Notes: generated by a model not told the origin, from the letters alone. A stretch of 64,000 nucleotides of DNA from Volvox africanus (GCA_030268105.1 BSDZ01000022.1:2397001-2461000); one strand, 5' to 3'; counted from the stretch's first letter, positions 28,101 through 42,313 are shown. Program-made: numbers and translations.

Positions 28101-31100
28101 GGTGTGGTGGCGCTGGAGAGGTCTTCAGCATAAAGGGGGACGACGAAGGAGGAGACGGCAGAGGAAAGAAAACGACAGAAACCTCCATTACCCTGTGTGC
28201 TTATAATGGCGCTGGATCATTCCTCTCAGGAGTACCACTCTGATGATAACTGCCGCAATCACCCTCTGCCCAATGAACCCCTCTGGTTAGGGTGATTGCC
28301 TTCGAGCCTGTACCGCTCTTCCGATCGTTCTTAGAATACAACATACACCTCAACGACTTGTCCAACCTCATCGAGGTTCGACCCCTAGTGGTAAGGACCC
28401 GTCTGCCTGTCTGTCTGTCGGCCTTGACCAGCAGTTGTGAGACTATGTACATCCCTGCTGCTGCTCCATCACTTGCTGCTGTTTGGACGATTTCAATCGC
28501 CGAAGTCGAATCAATCCTGTGACTCCTGGTGGAGGTAGAAAACTCGCGATGATACTGATTTGACAAGATGTGTAATTGATTAAGTTTTGTTTTATTGTGT
28601 TTGTTAGGGTTTTGGGGTTCCTCTCCCTCGCTCCCTCTCCTCGCTCCGTCCCCCTCGTCCTCGCTGCAGGTGAGTCACCAGACCGGCAAGATGCTGAAGA
28701 TGGTGGTACCCGCCCGGGGTATCTGGGGCACGGCAGGCATCGAAGGGCTCAACATCGACACGTCCATTCAGAGTGAGAGAGAGCCGGGAGGGGGGCCAGA
28801 GGGAGGAGCAGGGGGAAGGGCGGACACGGCGGCAGGAGACGAGGAGCGGGGTATGGGGGCGGATTAGGTTTGTGTGTCGAGGGGCGAAAGGGGGGCCAGA
28901 GGAATTAGCTTGAACAATAAAACAACACAATTAAAACGTTATTGTGTATAGACAAAATCATGTCTATGTACATGTTTATGTGTATAGCAAGGCATGTGTA
29001 TTCATATTCGTTTGTACGGGTTCAAGGGTTTTCTAGGGGACTTAAAAGGGACGTCAAGGAGGGGAGGAGAGAGAAGGGGAGGAGAGGGAAATGGTATTCG
29101 GTGTGTTCACGATGAGTGCGTGTGTTAATGCTTGTTCCAATGTACCCGCAGGCGACCACCAAACCATCGAGGTGCCCAGTGTACGACTGGAGGACGAGAT
29201 CAAGAGTGATGTACTTCTACTCAAGGTATATTTAAAGCCCTTCAACCATCGTCGTTCACCGTACATTAACCGTACTCAGGGGCACCTATTCGGGAAACGC
29301 ATGTATTAACCCGTAAGAGCCACGCCAGTAGATTCCATCCCCTCTCCCTGCCGTACATCACGTATTCCCATCTCCGATCATATCACAAAGTTCTGTCGTA
29401 CACATAAACGTACATGTACATGTACACAGCATCTCGTACTCGCACACAGCATCCCAACCCCGAAACTCAACGTGCACCTCAGGTGGATGTTGAGGGGTGG
29501 GAGTGGTCGGTTATGGACGGCGCAGCAGGTCTCCTGAAGAAGCACCTGGTCGAAAACATCATCATGGAATACTCCCCGGGTGAGCTCCGGAACCCCGCGT
29601 GTGTGTGTGTGTTTGAAAAGGGGGTTCCGTGTTTATAGCTCGATATCGCTCAATATAGATGGGTTGGATTGCTCTATGTGGATGTGCTGGGAGGGGGCTT
29701 CGGAGCCGCCCTTAGCGGAAGAGAAGTCGGTAAACAATGAGTGACGTCTTCTGAGGGTTCTTCCGTCTTGTGCAGATTGAGTGTTTCCACGGCACGTTAG
29801 TTCCTTCTTTGCGTATGACCTTCCGGTCGCTTCTTCAAGTTTTGTTCTATTATAATGGAGGTTATGTGCTTTTGTAATTAAGCATACACACATACATATA
29901 AAATACGATTTAATTATTACGCGTAAGACACATTGGTGCGCGTTTCTGTCTCTCCTCTTTTCCCCTCTCTCCCTTTCCCTTCTGCACCTCCTCCTCGGCC
30001 TCTCAGGGGTTCCGGAGCGGCATTTTAAGTTTGACCAGATGCTGGCGCACCCGGACATGTTGACCACTCTGATCTCGAGGTACGGCTATCGGATAGGTCA
30101 CATCGGCGACGCGGCGAAACACATCAGTGTGGGGTGGGACTCCCCATTGGGCCCCCTGAAAGAGGTGAGTACGGCTGAAAGCTTTGTTTGTTTGTGTGTG
30201 TGTGTGCGTGTGTGTGTGTGTCTGTGTGTATACATGCATGTGTGGGTTTGGTGAAGGGAGATGGAGGGGAGGGGCGGAGGGAATGTGAACATGACGCGAG
30301 GACACCGAGGGTCAAAACCAGTAAGTACCCGGATGGATGGTCCAGGGAGGGAGGATGGGAATGGTCCAGAAGATACGACGAGACAGATCCCAACTTTCAC
30401 AGCAGCTGCAAAGGAGGCAACTGGATGCACGTACTGCCGCGAGAAAACACATCAGATTAATTCCGATGTTACGTCGCAATGCGTGATATGCATTCAGATG
30501 CTCCAAAACAAAGAAGTAAAGAAATCAATATGCGACATTTCTTCATGATTTTTCATATGACAACTCTACGTCCTGCCCCAAAGCAGGTCGCTTTCCTCTC
30601 CTAGATCTAACACCCATTTTTTGACGTTCGGGTGTATATGTTGCACGAAGCAGGTATCGCTGGACAACCTGAAGTACGACATAGAGGACGTAAATTTGTG
30701 GAAGGTGCGAAGGTTCTGGTTCTGGTGTTGTTTACAAATATGAAGATTCCGCAAACCCCTGCATTAGCGCAACACCCGATACCGCTCCACGCTCCACACA
30801 CAGGATGGGCAACTGGCCTGTCCGACTCCCCCGATGTTGACCAACTTCACCAACTGGGCCTTATGTGGCGGGGTGCCCGAGGGGCTCAGTCCGCGTAGCT
30901 TCAGGTGAGACAGACAGACAGACAGACTGACTGAGATATCATACGGCTCCAGATCTGCGAGCTCGATTGGCGGATAGGGAAGGGGGAGGGGGAGAGGGTA
31001 AGATGGAACGTTGACATGCGTGTGTATGTGTAAGTGTATGTGTAAGTGTGTGTAGTCTGGGAACGGGGCCAGAGTCAGGCCTGGCTAGATAGGTAGTATA

Positions 31101-32382
31101 TGTACACGTACTCGCACTCACTACGCATATACCGACATTCCTAACCACACACACACACACACACTCACCTACATGCATACAAATTCATGTTGCCAGGTCG
31201 GAGTTTTCTCACAACACCAACATCTGGGCGGCGAAGACGGGGAGTGCGACCGCCGGTCTGATGACACTGCGGGGGCAGTCCGGAATTCTGGATCCATCCG
31301 ACCCACCTGACAAGTACTTTCGTAAGTGCGCAATGGGATGGCGATCACGATCCATGGGTCTGTCATTCCATTGTTTGGGAAACAAGGAGCCTCTCGCCCC
31401 AGTCCAACGGTCAGCGCTGGGGCGAAGCGCTCAGTAGTCAATCAGTCATCAGTCAATACATCGCCTGGGGAGCTCTCCGAGCTTTCTCCACGCGCACCAC
31501 TTCGTGTGTGTTTTTCCCTCGCACCGGCCCACTTCCCCGCTCCTCCGTCCCTTGTTTGGACTTCCATCGTGACGCTCGAACGCGGTGTTGTGGATCTTTT
31601 GCGCCTGACCTAAGTGGGTGCACCCCACCTCCTCTTAGTTGCCGCCTCCGTCGCGCGTCACGCACCCCACCTCTCGCTTGTGGTTTCTCATCTGCTGCAT
31701 AATGGCATCCAGCAGGTTTGAGCGCCGCATGTTGACCAGGGTCTCTTCCTCTTACCTAAGGGACTTCCCTTTTCCCCATCCCCCCTTCTGCCCCAACAAA
31801 TCCGTTCATTGCTTACAAACCCGTGCTGGTCCTCGCAGAGACTAATGGGGAGGGTCTGGGAATGGGCAGTCGGAGATGCTTGGGCTTGGATCCCAAGGTC
31901 CAGGTGAGGGGGGTGCCGGAGTGGAACGATGGATGATGATGATGATGATGAAGGCCTGCAGCGTGTGTGTGTTTGAATGTCAGGTTAAGTATGCGGTGGG
32001 AGTAATGGGCTGGGGTGAAGCAGACGGAATGAGCGACGGCGCGGGGTGGGGTGAAATATTGTGAGTGGGTTGGAGGGTATTTGGCGATTTTCACGGTTGT
32101 CCAACCAGGACAACCCCGTCCGGGCCTCAGCTTAGGGCCTCAGCTTTAGCTTCAACATTCGTCTTCTAGCCGTTTCGACCCCCTCCAACAACAGCAATGA
32201 CAGAGGTCTTGTCTTGTCGCCGTCCCCCCCAACACACACAGACTCCTCCCTCTCCTCCATTTAATGGACAGGTTAAGCACCGCTGCCGCTGTATCAACCC
32301 GGAGGTGTGCGGTGCGGAGGAAGAGGCCGTCCTTAGGGCGGTAGCTGAGGGCCTCATGCCACAAAACTACGTGCTGAAATGA
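25158..32382 (+). CDS. FkbM-family methyltransferase with Cys-rich N-terminal module
   Basis: Sixteen exons join in phase: (25158)-25314, 26246-26328, 26754-26807, 27170-27224, 27475-27603, 27923-28101, 28291-28390, 28670-28772, 29152-29225, 29483-29579, 30007-30164, 30654-30704, 30804-30904, 31197-31321, 31839-31903 and 32272-32382 (about 546 codons). The 5' start is not resolved. The first listed exon has no in-frame ATG and may begin at an acceptor near 25157, so a signal or anchor exon probably lies upstream. The N-terminal part has a (Gly-Ser)n run and a Cys module (FICLDTCNK, NGVCEEG, CDLGTDCEDCGPW). The catalytic part has SAM motif I (VVDVGANFGWFA), VIAFEP and the FkbM signature VDVEGWEWSVMDG. 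FkbM enzymes O-methylate sugars or small molecules; the substrate here is unknown. It is probably a Golgi or secreted glycan methyltransferase. TGTAA words follow the stop by about 230 nt. Confidence 0.85.
26858..27019 (+). repeat. Dispersed ~160-bp repeat inside an FkbM intron
   Basis: It lies within the intron 26808-27169. It closely matches 49036-49187 (GCGGGCAGGG...TTGCATCTCTG... to CCTAACCAGGATACTG) and more loosely 14749-14862 and 15236-15344. It has no coding capacity and no obvious terminal inverted repeats. Confidence 0.85.
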
Positions 32383-32612
32383 CGTGCCCATCCCATGCCG
32401 TCGAAATCCTCGCCCCCTCCAGCGTCCATCTAGTGCATGTGTGGGGGGAAAGGGGGGAGAGAAGCATTGGGTAAGAGAACCAAGAGACCCATGGATCGCA
32501 GGGAGTCACAGGCGCTGAAGGAAAGCAACCCAGGGTGGATTGGGGGGCAGAGGGAGGGAGGGAGGGAAAACGCGCGCTTCGGCCACAGCTGATGGGAGCA
32601 GAGCCGTAGTCT

Positions 32613-32627
32613 TGTAAAGCCTTGTAA
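32613..32627 (+). terminator. Polyadenylation words TGTAA (two) after the FkbM gene
   Basis: TGTAA occurs at 32613-32617 and 32623-32627, about 230 nt after the stop codon. TGTAA is the usual poly(A) signal of chlorophycean algae. Confidence 0.5.
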
Positions 32628-34070
32628 GCCAGGGCCTGGACTGCGGAGGGGTCCCTGTCCTCTACACTTAAGAAGGCAAAGGTAGTCGTAAAGGCAGTTG
32701 CAGGAAAGCTCCATCACCACCGTCTTTCCTTCAAAGACGACGGAAAGTCATGCAACGCTTGAGGAGTTTCTGTAACGCGTTGTGAGTCTTGCCGCAGTGG
32801 ACACCTCGATCCCTCCTTGCTGTGCGGTGAGGGGCCTCTTTCTAGATGATTTCAGACGAATTGATTGAACCCTACTTGGTTAAATCTGCGCATAGTGCAT
32901 GGTTACATCTATATTTTTGTGCCTCGTTCAATTTCGACTACGTAGCAGGTGGTGGGCGCATGCAACTTAGCTCTTAGGGATTCCAGGCGAAATCGTTTTA
33001 TATAGGCATGCGCATACGTACTACATACGGTAGTCAGGGCATAATGACCTCCTGCGTGATCAGGTAATAGACTGTCATCGCTGCAGCTGCTGCCATCGCT
33101 TCATAGCAAAATGCGTACGGGTGCCTGGCGTAGGGCTGGGGGATAACGACGGCAGCAGTGGATGTTTGGCGGAGGATAGCTGCCACGGCAATTTCAGATC
33201 GAAGCATTAACAGGGTTGAGAGGATGTGCAATGGGGATTTTATACTCAAGGAGGAGAGGCAATGTAGCGGAAAGGAGGAAGACGGTTGGACGGTTGGTTA
33301 GTGTAATTGGACGACCGTTGAAGGGTGTTCTGATGGCCCAGCTACTGGTACGATTGTCCTGATGTACATAATGACATACATGATGTGTCTTTGTTTACCA
33401 CATCGGCAATCCGGGTTTCACCGTATCCGGCCACATGCGACCGTGAGGAGGTGAGTGGGAGGGTCAATGCGTCAGTGTATGCGGTGTGATGATATATCAG
33501 TCCAAAGCTAGCCGCAGCAGGAAATACGGGACGGTATGTGTACCGGAATATATGAAATACTCTTGAACATTAGTGTTAATGATGTCGTCAGTGATAGCTG
33601 GGTGGTCAGGAGAAATTCAGGAGAGATTTGTGAACTTTGAGGTTTTGGGAATATCCGTCTCCTTTCGAACGCCCTGTCAATGCGCACGGTGAAATGCTGG
33701 GGGACTTCGGTAGGGCGACACAATTGGGGTTTGGGGTTTGGGCTGGACGAGCGTACGCGTTGCCGGACAGACCCAAAGCAAGCCTTCTGCAGCCTCCATG
33801 CGCATCTTCTTATTTGCTGCGGTTATGTTTTCAAGATTTTATCCAGTGCATTATCAGTGCTCATACGTAAGAATATTATAGGATCTTCAAGAAGATGATC
33901 CATTTCAAGACTCTGCAGCACCGATCACACGTCTGCACAATCCGCCTGAGAGCTGAGGAAACAGAAGGAATCAAGTCCTGTAAGAGAAGCGCTTTAAAAG
34001 CCATTATTGTGAGAATAGCTTAGGCCTCCGTTGGTCAGCCGAGGCTGTCCAGAAGGAAAAGGGTCACAAC
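32628..34070. other. Intergenic, FkbM to FKBP (convergent)
   Basis: No gene is seen. Frames such as 33034-33249 (minus) have no recognisable domain. Confidence 0.5.
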
Positions 34071-34075
34071 TTACA
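34071..34075 (-). terminator. Polyadenylation word TGTAA for the FKBP gene
   Basis: TTACA on the plus strand is TGTAA in gene sense, about 160 nt past the FKBP stop codon. Confidence 0.5.
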
Positions 34076-34231
34076 TCGTTGAGATATATGTAGGATGTTG
34101 AATCCAACCCAACCCAAAACTTAACACAGCTGCACCGCTGGCTAAGTTGCGCCATTCCTCTGATCTCTGCCACCGTCATCACCTTCCGATGGCTGTCAGC
34201 TGCGCCGCTGGGTTTTGAGGCTTTCCAGCTT

Positions 34232-36994
34232 TCAGGCGTTCACATTGACCAGCTCCACATCGAAAATCAGAGTGGCGCCGCCTGTGCAGTGGGGGTTTAA
34301 GAGCAGCTGAAAGCAGTCGGCTCTGTTCCATTTCTGAACAATAGAAAACATCAGACCCAGTGACATAAGGTGAGAGGAACTCCATGGCAACGAGTAGGGC
34401 CCCCCAATAATTTCCAAGACCGCTGCCCTTCATTTCCATAACACATCGTTGCTCCCTTGCCCCAACGGCACATCTTTCGCTGTTTCAATGGTTCTGTCGC
34501 TTGTCCTGCGTTTGCGCATGCGTTTCATGAGGCAGACATGGAAGACCGGAGAAATTATGAGCAACCGGAGAGATTCCTCACGTTAATCCCTCCCTGCCCT
34601 TCAACATGATGGCCTGATCCCATGCAATGTACCCAGGGCAAGTTTTCGTACCAGGAATCTTGGGGGGCGAGCCGCTATCGCCATAACCCAGGTGGCTGGG
34701 GATCTTGAGCTTGCGCTTCTCGCCAATGCTGGGTAACGAAACGGTACGGCATCATGGGAGGACATCACGCCGATTTCAATTAGAGGAGGACAGGCAACTG
34801 AAATATGCACAAAAGAGACATCGAAGCGCTCCATTCGGCGTTCATTAGCATAAAACAACAGTATAGCAGTATAACATTGTGCACACGTAGGGCCCCAACG
34901 CTCTTCCGGAGAACCGCCAACTAACCCTTGTGATGACCAAGGAGCAAAAGAAATGCACGCATGGGATCACCATTTTCCAAAAATCTGGGGCCACAATGCC
35001 ACAAAGCGTAACTACGTGGTTAAGGTTCAATCGCCCTCCCAGAGTCGGGACTCACCACATTCCTAAGAGGCCCTGGTCCCAGCCCTTAATCACCTAACGT
35101 AGCAAGAATGTCATGTTGAGGGCGGAGGGGTTCACGTCATGAGGTCAAAAAAGGATTAGGAAGACAGCGGGCCCGCTTCTTGCAAGGACCCACGGCAAGG
35201 ACCCACAATCAGTCAAGGACAGGAAAGTAGTAGGTCAACAAAGTAGTAGGTTGGAGGCAAACGCAGACCAGCTTCCGTTAGGGCAGTACACAGCACATGG
35301 TCATCCTGTCGACATTTTCGCTATCTATCCAGTCGCATAATCTCTCGCAATCCCGGGTTAACGCACTCTGAAAAGGAATATTGGACGTAAAGAGGTGCAC
35401 TCGCTTTCCCTACATCTGCTTGTTTCGCTCTGAAAAATCCTCTTTACGGATTTAAGAAACTCCCAACCGCCCACGATATGACCGCGTTCCCGAAAGCCTT
35501 TCAACCGCACGCGTCTCCGCAACGAAATCCCCAAGCTCACGCTGCCAAAGCCAAATTAAATTAAACGACCCAAAATCGCTCAGGCATGTCCCCTAGGTCC
35601 GTCAAACGGCACAACGTCACTCGCTCACCCGCCCCTCGCCGAGGGTGAAGACGAAGGGGGTACCGCGGTCCACAGAGCTATCGAACTTTGTGCCGTCGGT
35701 GAGAGTGCCCTGTTAATGGAATAAGGCAAGGAAAGGAAGAGCATTATCGGTCGCACGGTTGGGGTTTGGAGTTGGGTTTGGGGAGATTCGCGTTTTAGGT
35801 GCCGTTCGGTAGAACGAATTGCGGACCCAGATCAGCGAGAGAGAGAGGTGAGCAACAGCGGTTTCATTCATGATAAGCAAGGGGCCCGGGCACGCACCCG
35901 GAGCCCAGCCACGGGCGCTTAGATGAAAGCGGAAGGGAAGTCTTTAAAGGGAGGAGGTTTTATTATCATTATGTAACGCAAAATGATGGTTCCTGGGTTT
36001 ATTTCTGGACCCATCGCATGCGGTGCCGGAAGGAATGTAGAGATGCGATTCGGTACACGCCCCCTATGATGAGATGAAGAACACTATCAAGCAGACAGAT
36101 TTGGATTTGAAGAATGTGATGATGATGTGTCCCATCCTAAGGAAATTTAGGAATCCAACTAGCGACGAAGCAGCACTGTTTCCTCCTGGCTAAGTGCAAC
36201 GACAAGGACGCTTCGGCAGGCGGAAGCTTTTGGGCGAAAACAATGGGTTTCGAATGACGTAGCGGTATATACAATGCTTCTGGATAAGGAGGGATGTTGG
36301 GCCAGGACGGTATAGCGGGAGAGATGTATATAGGGGCCACGACAGGGTCAATAGTGCTGTGGCAGCGGCAGCATCATGAGGGGTTCCAACCTCATTATAA
36401 GGGTCAGCGAGCGAGGCGTACAGAAGAAATGGGTTATTTGGATTTAAGGCTTGCTTTTGGAGCAGGACATCCGGCATTGATATGTCACGCATGCACAAGG
36501 ACGCTTCGGCGAGGGAGTGGGAATTGAGGAAAAAAAGGAGGGAGCAGCAAATGTGCCGTCTCTTACCCACCGGCTACATGCTCTCTCTTACCCACGGAAC
36601 CCGAAGCGATTAGAAAAGCGGCGAGTGCAATATGTTAGAGGCCAGTCCGATGCCCTAAGTCGCTTTGCGTTTATGAGTTGCCCATTTCCGAGCCAACTAG
36701 AATCTTCGCACAGCTCCCGGAAGTAATTACCGTATAGTGCACGTGAACGACGTCTCCACTACGGGTCCTTCGATCACACTTCTCAGGCCTGAACTGCGCA
36801 CGTTGTTCAGCCAAGATACCAGATTAACATGGCTTACAGATCAACCTGGCTCAAAGTCAATCCAAACTACATTAAATAGCGCATACCTTGACACCAATCT
36901 GCAGCTTCTTTACAGGTTTGAACCGCTCCGCAGCATAAGCAAAAGACAGTGCACACAAAAGAAGCACGGCGAGGAAAGGGCCTCGACGAACCAT
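34232..36994 (-). CDS. FKBP-type peptidyl-prolyl isomerase, ER (FKBP2-like)
   Basis: Six minus-strand exons join exactly in frame: 36887-36994, 36731-36793, 35629-35709, 35056-35093, 34652-34728 and 34232-34281 (417 nt, 138 aa). The size is close to that of FKBP2/FKBP13. Exon 1 gives a signal peptide ([21 protein letters not shown]) and then KKLQIGVK, typical of FKBP2. The catalytic pocket residues are all present: Tyr in HYTG, Phe-Asp in TKFDSS, Val-Ile and Trp in RVIKGWDQG, Tyr in LGYGD, and Phe in LIFDVEL. The [13 protein letters not shown] strand is also intact. The enzyme catalyses cis-trans isomerisation of Xaa-Pro bonds in the ER lumen and would bind FK506. It ends ...VNVNA without a KDEL-type signal. 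All introns are GT-AG. The identity is clear, and the acceptor of exon 2 (TTC AGG CCT) was fixed by phase. Confidence 0.95.
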
Positions 36995-38741
36995 TCTCCG
37001 GTATCTATACAATGATATGGATTATGGTAACTCCTATTACAAGCAGTAGCTTAAACGTGCTTCAGCTCTCGTCCTTGAGCTGTTGACAGCATCATTATGC
37101 GGTTAGACCCGTTGTACCATATGGCATGCCGCACCATCGCAAGTTGTTGCAAAATGCCAACCTTGGTTAACACCCATTTCTTCAATATAGTGGATGTCGC
37201 AGAAATTTACAGTGGTACTTTCTTTCAGCCTGCCAATCTTCGGAAGAGTTGCAACGCCGCAACTTCCAACTGTCACCATGTCCGCCACGTTGTGCGAGGA
37301 TTCCCCTTTAGACCACTCCCCTCAGACTTCGTTGGACTAGAGCACTTTCCTTAGTTCCCTTGTCCCCTAACCGAACCCCATCTGTAACGAATGCTGGGCT
37401 GATCACCCAAGCATTCCTTGCAAACCACACATAACGGTCTCTGAAAGGCCGCCGCCCAGATGGGTGCTCCAGGGACCAAGAAGGGGGGTCTGGAGATCAA
37501 AGGCGTTCAAGGGAACTCGCAGACTCTCTTAACTCCAACTTCCTAAGTGACGGAAATCCCGTCACACCATATGCAATAAGCAACATCTCCCCTGTCTCTT
37601 GGTTCCATCGTGGGTTGTTAAACTGGGCAAAATTAATGTTTTCTTTCCTCTGTCCGAGGTGGCCATTCACCCAATACGTGTGTCGCAACAGGGGACGGGG
37701 TTTGCCGACGACGCAAATAACCCATGTTAACAGTAAACTCTCCAATGAACACTACGTTGCGCATACGTTGAGCCCGGAATGGATCAAGGTGGGGCTCGAT
37801 TTGTGGATAAATTTGTGCAATCTGTATGGATGAGCCGCGGAGATACGCTACTCTTGAAAGGTTTAGGAGAGGGTCCTACTGCGGCGGTACGGGGGTGCCA
37901 GCACACTTATGCACGGCAAACTAATGCCTGAAAGTAGTGAAAATGCAACTTACAGATTTGATGCGTATGGAGAGATATAAAGATTCACGCAAATCCATGG
38001 CAACAACTCGCAACAGAATCGCATGTTCCGCATATGCCGGGTCTGCCATTTGTGTAACTCATACCTTTGCTATTTCAATATGTATGTAGGCATATTTAGT
38101 TCTATATTAGTTACTAAAACTTAAAAACATTCTGGTACGATAAAAAGAATACCGGTCTGAACGTAGAAACCGTGCTCGTCCAACTACCGCGTCTTCTACA
38201 AACAATAGCAACATTCTTAGGAAAACATACAAAATAATTAACCAATCTTTATTTAGGATTTTTCTTATCGTTTGGCGTGAGTTTTTCCGTTTCAAGCTTC
38301 CGACACGACGCATCTTGGCTTATCATGCCCACGGGCGATGAACAATGACATTTCAAGGAGCTATGCATTTCTTTATCACGCTAAACTTAATTCAATTTAT
38401 TCATCTGCTAATTGCGAGGCACGATCTTGATTTTGGGACGCTCTGGAAAGCATCAGGCAGCAATGAATGTGTCGGCATTTAGACACATCATATTGTCCTC
38501 CAAGCAAGCTTTTAGAATGCACTGCAAATGTCAAAGTCCTTCGACGTGCACTACCGGACAAGAGCAGTTGGCAGGGAAAAGCTCTTCAACTGTCGACTTG
38601 CGCTCTTCGTCAGCAGCCACTGCAACAGAGCTCATTTTATATAACTTAAGAACACAGACGGTAAGAATGCATGCTGTCTTTCGAAATTACACCTCAGAAA
38701 TTGTAGTGCAGTCCTAGGTGACCAGGATTTGGGCTTGACGT
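36995..38741. other. Divergent intergenic region, FKBP / cyclase
   Basis: About 1.75 kb separates the two divergent start codons, so it should hold both promoters and any 5' UTR introns. I see no clear motif. Minus frames at 37103-37288 and 37497-37745 (VTGFPSLRKLEL) read somewhat like protein but have no recognised domain. Confidence 0.4.
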
Positions 38742-41700
38742 ATGAAACTAATGCATTTTTGCGTATTGGTGATTACTGCTCCCATTACCCACGTTGCTCA
38801 AATGGTTCTTCAGGCAGCAGAGATGTTGGACATGAAGGACGATGCACCGCGTGCCGACGCGTGCCTTTTTGACCCCGAAGCAGTACGTTCTAAATGCATG
38901 GTTTTAGATTTTCTTGTTTGAAGCGATTTTATTTCAATGCTTGCGTTCCCACGTCACCAAATACGCGAGGGCCCGAACATGGTTGGTATGGGCAGTGAAC
39001 GGTTCGCCTCAAACAAAGTCCGCAGGTGAAGTTCTAGATGTAATCCCTCCTATCCTTCCTATCCACTCCACCTATCTCACCTTCGTACGCACAATCTTTC
39101 CGATGCTTCCAGCCATTGCCATCCCATCCTGCCCCACCCCCCCAGCCGCTTGAGGTGGAGGACGCGGGACGACAATCCAGAGAGGTCAGCGCAGTCCTAG
39201 TCGACCGCGAGTCGCCAGGCACTGGTAGACTCATCTCAGGCGAGGTAATCCCGCCGTTACAGCCGCTAATGCCGTTACAGAGGCAGATTCGGCAACAGGG
39301 ACATCAGCCACAGCCGGGACGACAATGGTTCGCGGCACACAGAAACCAACAGCAGCAACAGCAGCAACAGCAGCAACAGCAGCAACAGCAGCAGCAGGAC
39401 ATCTTGATATCGGAGCTGGAGGTAGGGCAGGGTTTTCTCATTTGGTGGTTTGCCCCCATATGTAGGGCCGTAAACTACAGAGTTATAAAGGTGCCCTGTA
39501 AGAACTAGGCTTGGCTCCGAAACCTTATAGATGAGGCGCCTGAGCAGGGGGTCCAGGACTCATACGAGTCATTCTAATTGGACATAATCCGCTCTCTGTA
39601 AGCAGTGGGCCCCTGCCCCTGCCCCTGCGCCTGTGCTCTGCTACTGATTGCGATATCGATGTTGACATTTCGTTGCCGGGGATCCTTTTCTAGGCCCCCA
39701 TCAGCGGTGACGTCCGCAGCAGCATCACTGTCGGTGTGAACGCCGCCGCTGCCACCAGTACCGCCACCAACGACCGGTCAAGGCACAATGCAAATGCCTG
39801 GATGGACGCCAACTCCGTCTGGTCCTTAGTACAAAGAAATGGCGAGGAGCTCCAGCGCCGCCAGCGTCAGCAGCCGGCACCTCCACGACGGCGTCTGTCG
39901 TACATCGGCGCCGCCGGCGCCGCCGCTGGCGCCTGGCGCCGCGGCCCTCTAAAACGTTTCCTCCAACGCATCCGTACACAACTGATCGTCATGACGCGCG
40001 TGGCAGCCAAGGATCCGTACACTGTTGTCGTGCCACTCTTTTTGTTGATTTCCATGCTTGCGTTCGGGCTGTGGGGAGTGTTCAGCGTCTCCACTGCCAT
40101 TAGCGATGGGCGTCGCCAGGCGGCGCTGAACGCAGCCACAGATTTTAGCAATACGCTGAAGAGCCATATTGCAGCCACGACGGCACCGGCCATTACCGCC
40201 AAGACGCTCATTGAACTGGATCCTACTTGGGGACGTATCAACAAGACCTTTCACGACGTGGCGCCCTCCCTGGTGCAGAAAGGCCGGGAATCGGATGCAG
40301 TGTTGACAATCGTGCTGTGTCCGCAGGTGAGGTTACGGAGAACGCAATTAGCAGGGCTCATCATGCTTTCGTGAAGGATTATGAAGGATTATGAATAATT
40401 AGCATGTCCATGTCGTCAGGATAAAAACTGTTTTATAGTAGTAGGAGAAATGTAATAATGTTAGCGGCTTGATTCCTAGAAAGGAACGTGCCCCCTTTTT
40501 GTAAGTCCCCCTGTTTATGTATATTCCCTTGCTTCACCCCCCTTTCCCCACCCCTTCCCTTCCGGCTCCCTTTATTTCGCTCTCTCAGGGCATCGCCTCT
40601 GCCATTGTCCCCACGGGACTCCCCAACTGGGATCAGGTGTACGGCTTGGATCTCCTGAGGGAGAAGTCCTGGCGCAATGATGCGCTCAAGACGGTCATGT
40701 TGCACAACGAAGGGATGGTCATGACGGGGCCGTCCAAGTGCGTCTCCCTGAGTGGAGGGTGGAGGGTGGAGGGTGGAGGGTGGAGTGTGGAGTGTGGAGG
40801 GTGGAGGGTGGAGGGTGGAGGGGAGCATGCTGAACTTACTTTTGAACTTACTTCTTCTTCTTGTTCTTCGTTTTAATATTTACTACTATTATTAGAACCA
40901 TTCCTTCTTCTTCTTCTTCTTCTACTTCATCTTGTTATTGCTATCGCTTTATTTACATGAGCGTCTATGATTAGTTATTTATTTTTTATAAGCTTTCTTT
41001 AATATGTTTTAATTTTGGATATTTTTGGGTAAATTTATTTATTTGTTTGTTTTTGTTGTCGTAAATCCACTCATGTAAGGCCCCTGGGAATTTCTGCGGT
41101 CGTCTCGTACTGTCCGTTCTGTAAGGCAGGATTGCTAGCCATGTAAGGCTCCCAGGAATTTTAGCCATCGCGAAATGTACGGCCGCTTGTTGTGTTAAGT
41201 AAAAGTGCGTGCTCCGATTCTTTTGATTTCTTTTTCTTAGACCTATATTTACGCTTCCTAAGCCACGATTTGCCGTCGCGAAATGCACGGACTTGTTTAT
41301 CCGCAAGTGCCCTTACACTTTAATTTCCATAAAAATGAAAACTTACCTAATGCAATAATGTACTTTTGAACGCAATAAGTAACTCTCGATGACGTGCCTA
41401 TTTTTAGGTGAAACAGAACACGTCATCTTACTTCCATCGGTCTGCTAACCTTAATCGTACATCATTTCGCTTCTTATAGCCTTCACTTTGCTTGTTTTCT
41501 TGCCCTTTGTCAAAGGTTATTAAATGGCACAGGGTTAGCTACCCTTGTCTCACTTAATAACTTCTGTATGAAGAAGGCAAATGGCTTGTGATGGCTGGCC
41601 ACCCCACATCAGCTTGCCGCTTTTTGTCAGGGTACTTTCTTCTTTTAGTTGATGCTGCTTAGATTCCATAGATATCATGCACTTTTGTACCCTTTGTTGC

Positions 41701-42313
41701 TGCGCTGTAAAAGGACTGTACTCGTCCAACATATTTTGAGTTGGCAGGGTTTGTGTTTGACTTGTTGATAAATGTCTGACGGTTGATTTCTTCCGATTAT
41801 TACTATTTACTATATTATGTAAATAAAGTTTTGTCAGGAAACTATTCAAACCAGATCCCAACAACCTACCCCGAGGAGTGCACGGGGTGTTTGGAGACGT
41901 TGATACCCATGTGTAAACTTCATTTGGTCCTTTATCTTTTTGTATGTCTTCGCTCCAAATGTTTTCCTCTGTACAACCTAGGTAAAGACGGTGGAAGTGC
42001 GGGGAACTGGGGCAGCAGGCCTCAGTACTCGCACAACCACCGTACCAATCTTAACCAGAACAGCATCTCCATGAAAACGGTAGTCCAATAAAGATCTAAA
42101 AGCAATCAATATAATAACAATAATAATAGTAATAATAATAATAGTAATAGTAATAATAATAATAATAGTAATAATAATAATAATAATAATAATCATAATC
42201 ATAATCATAATCATAATCATAATAATCATAATCATAATCATAATAATCATAATCATAATCATAATCATAATAATAATCATAATAATCATAATCATAATCA
42301 TAATAATAATCAT

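Noticed and set aside
41839..41915. Possible extra cyclase exon after a TTTGTCAG acceptor
   Set aside because: Joining 40737 directly to 42446 keeps phase and restores the CHASE motif TGPSK-LRAG. The candidate exon adds an early stop.
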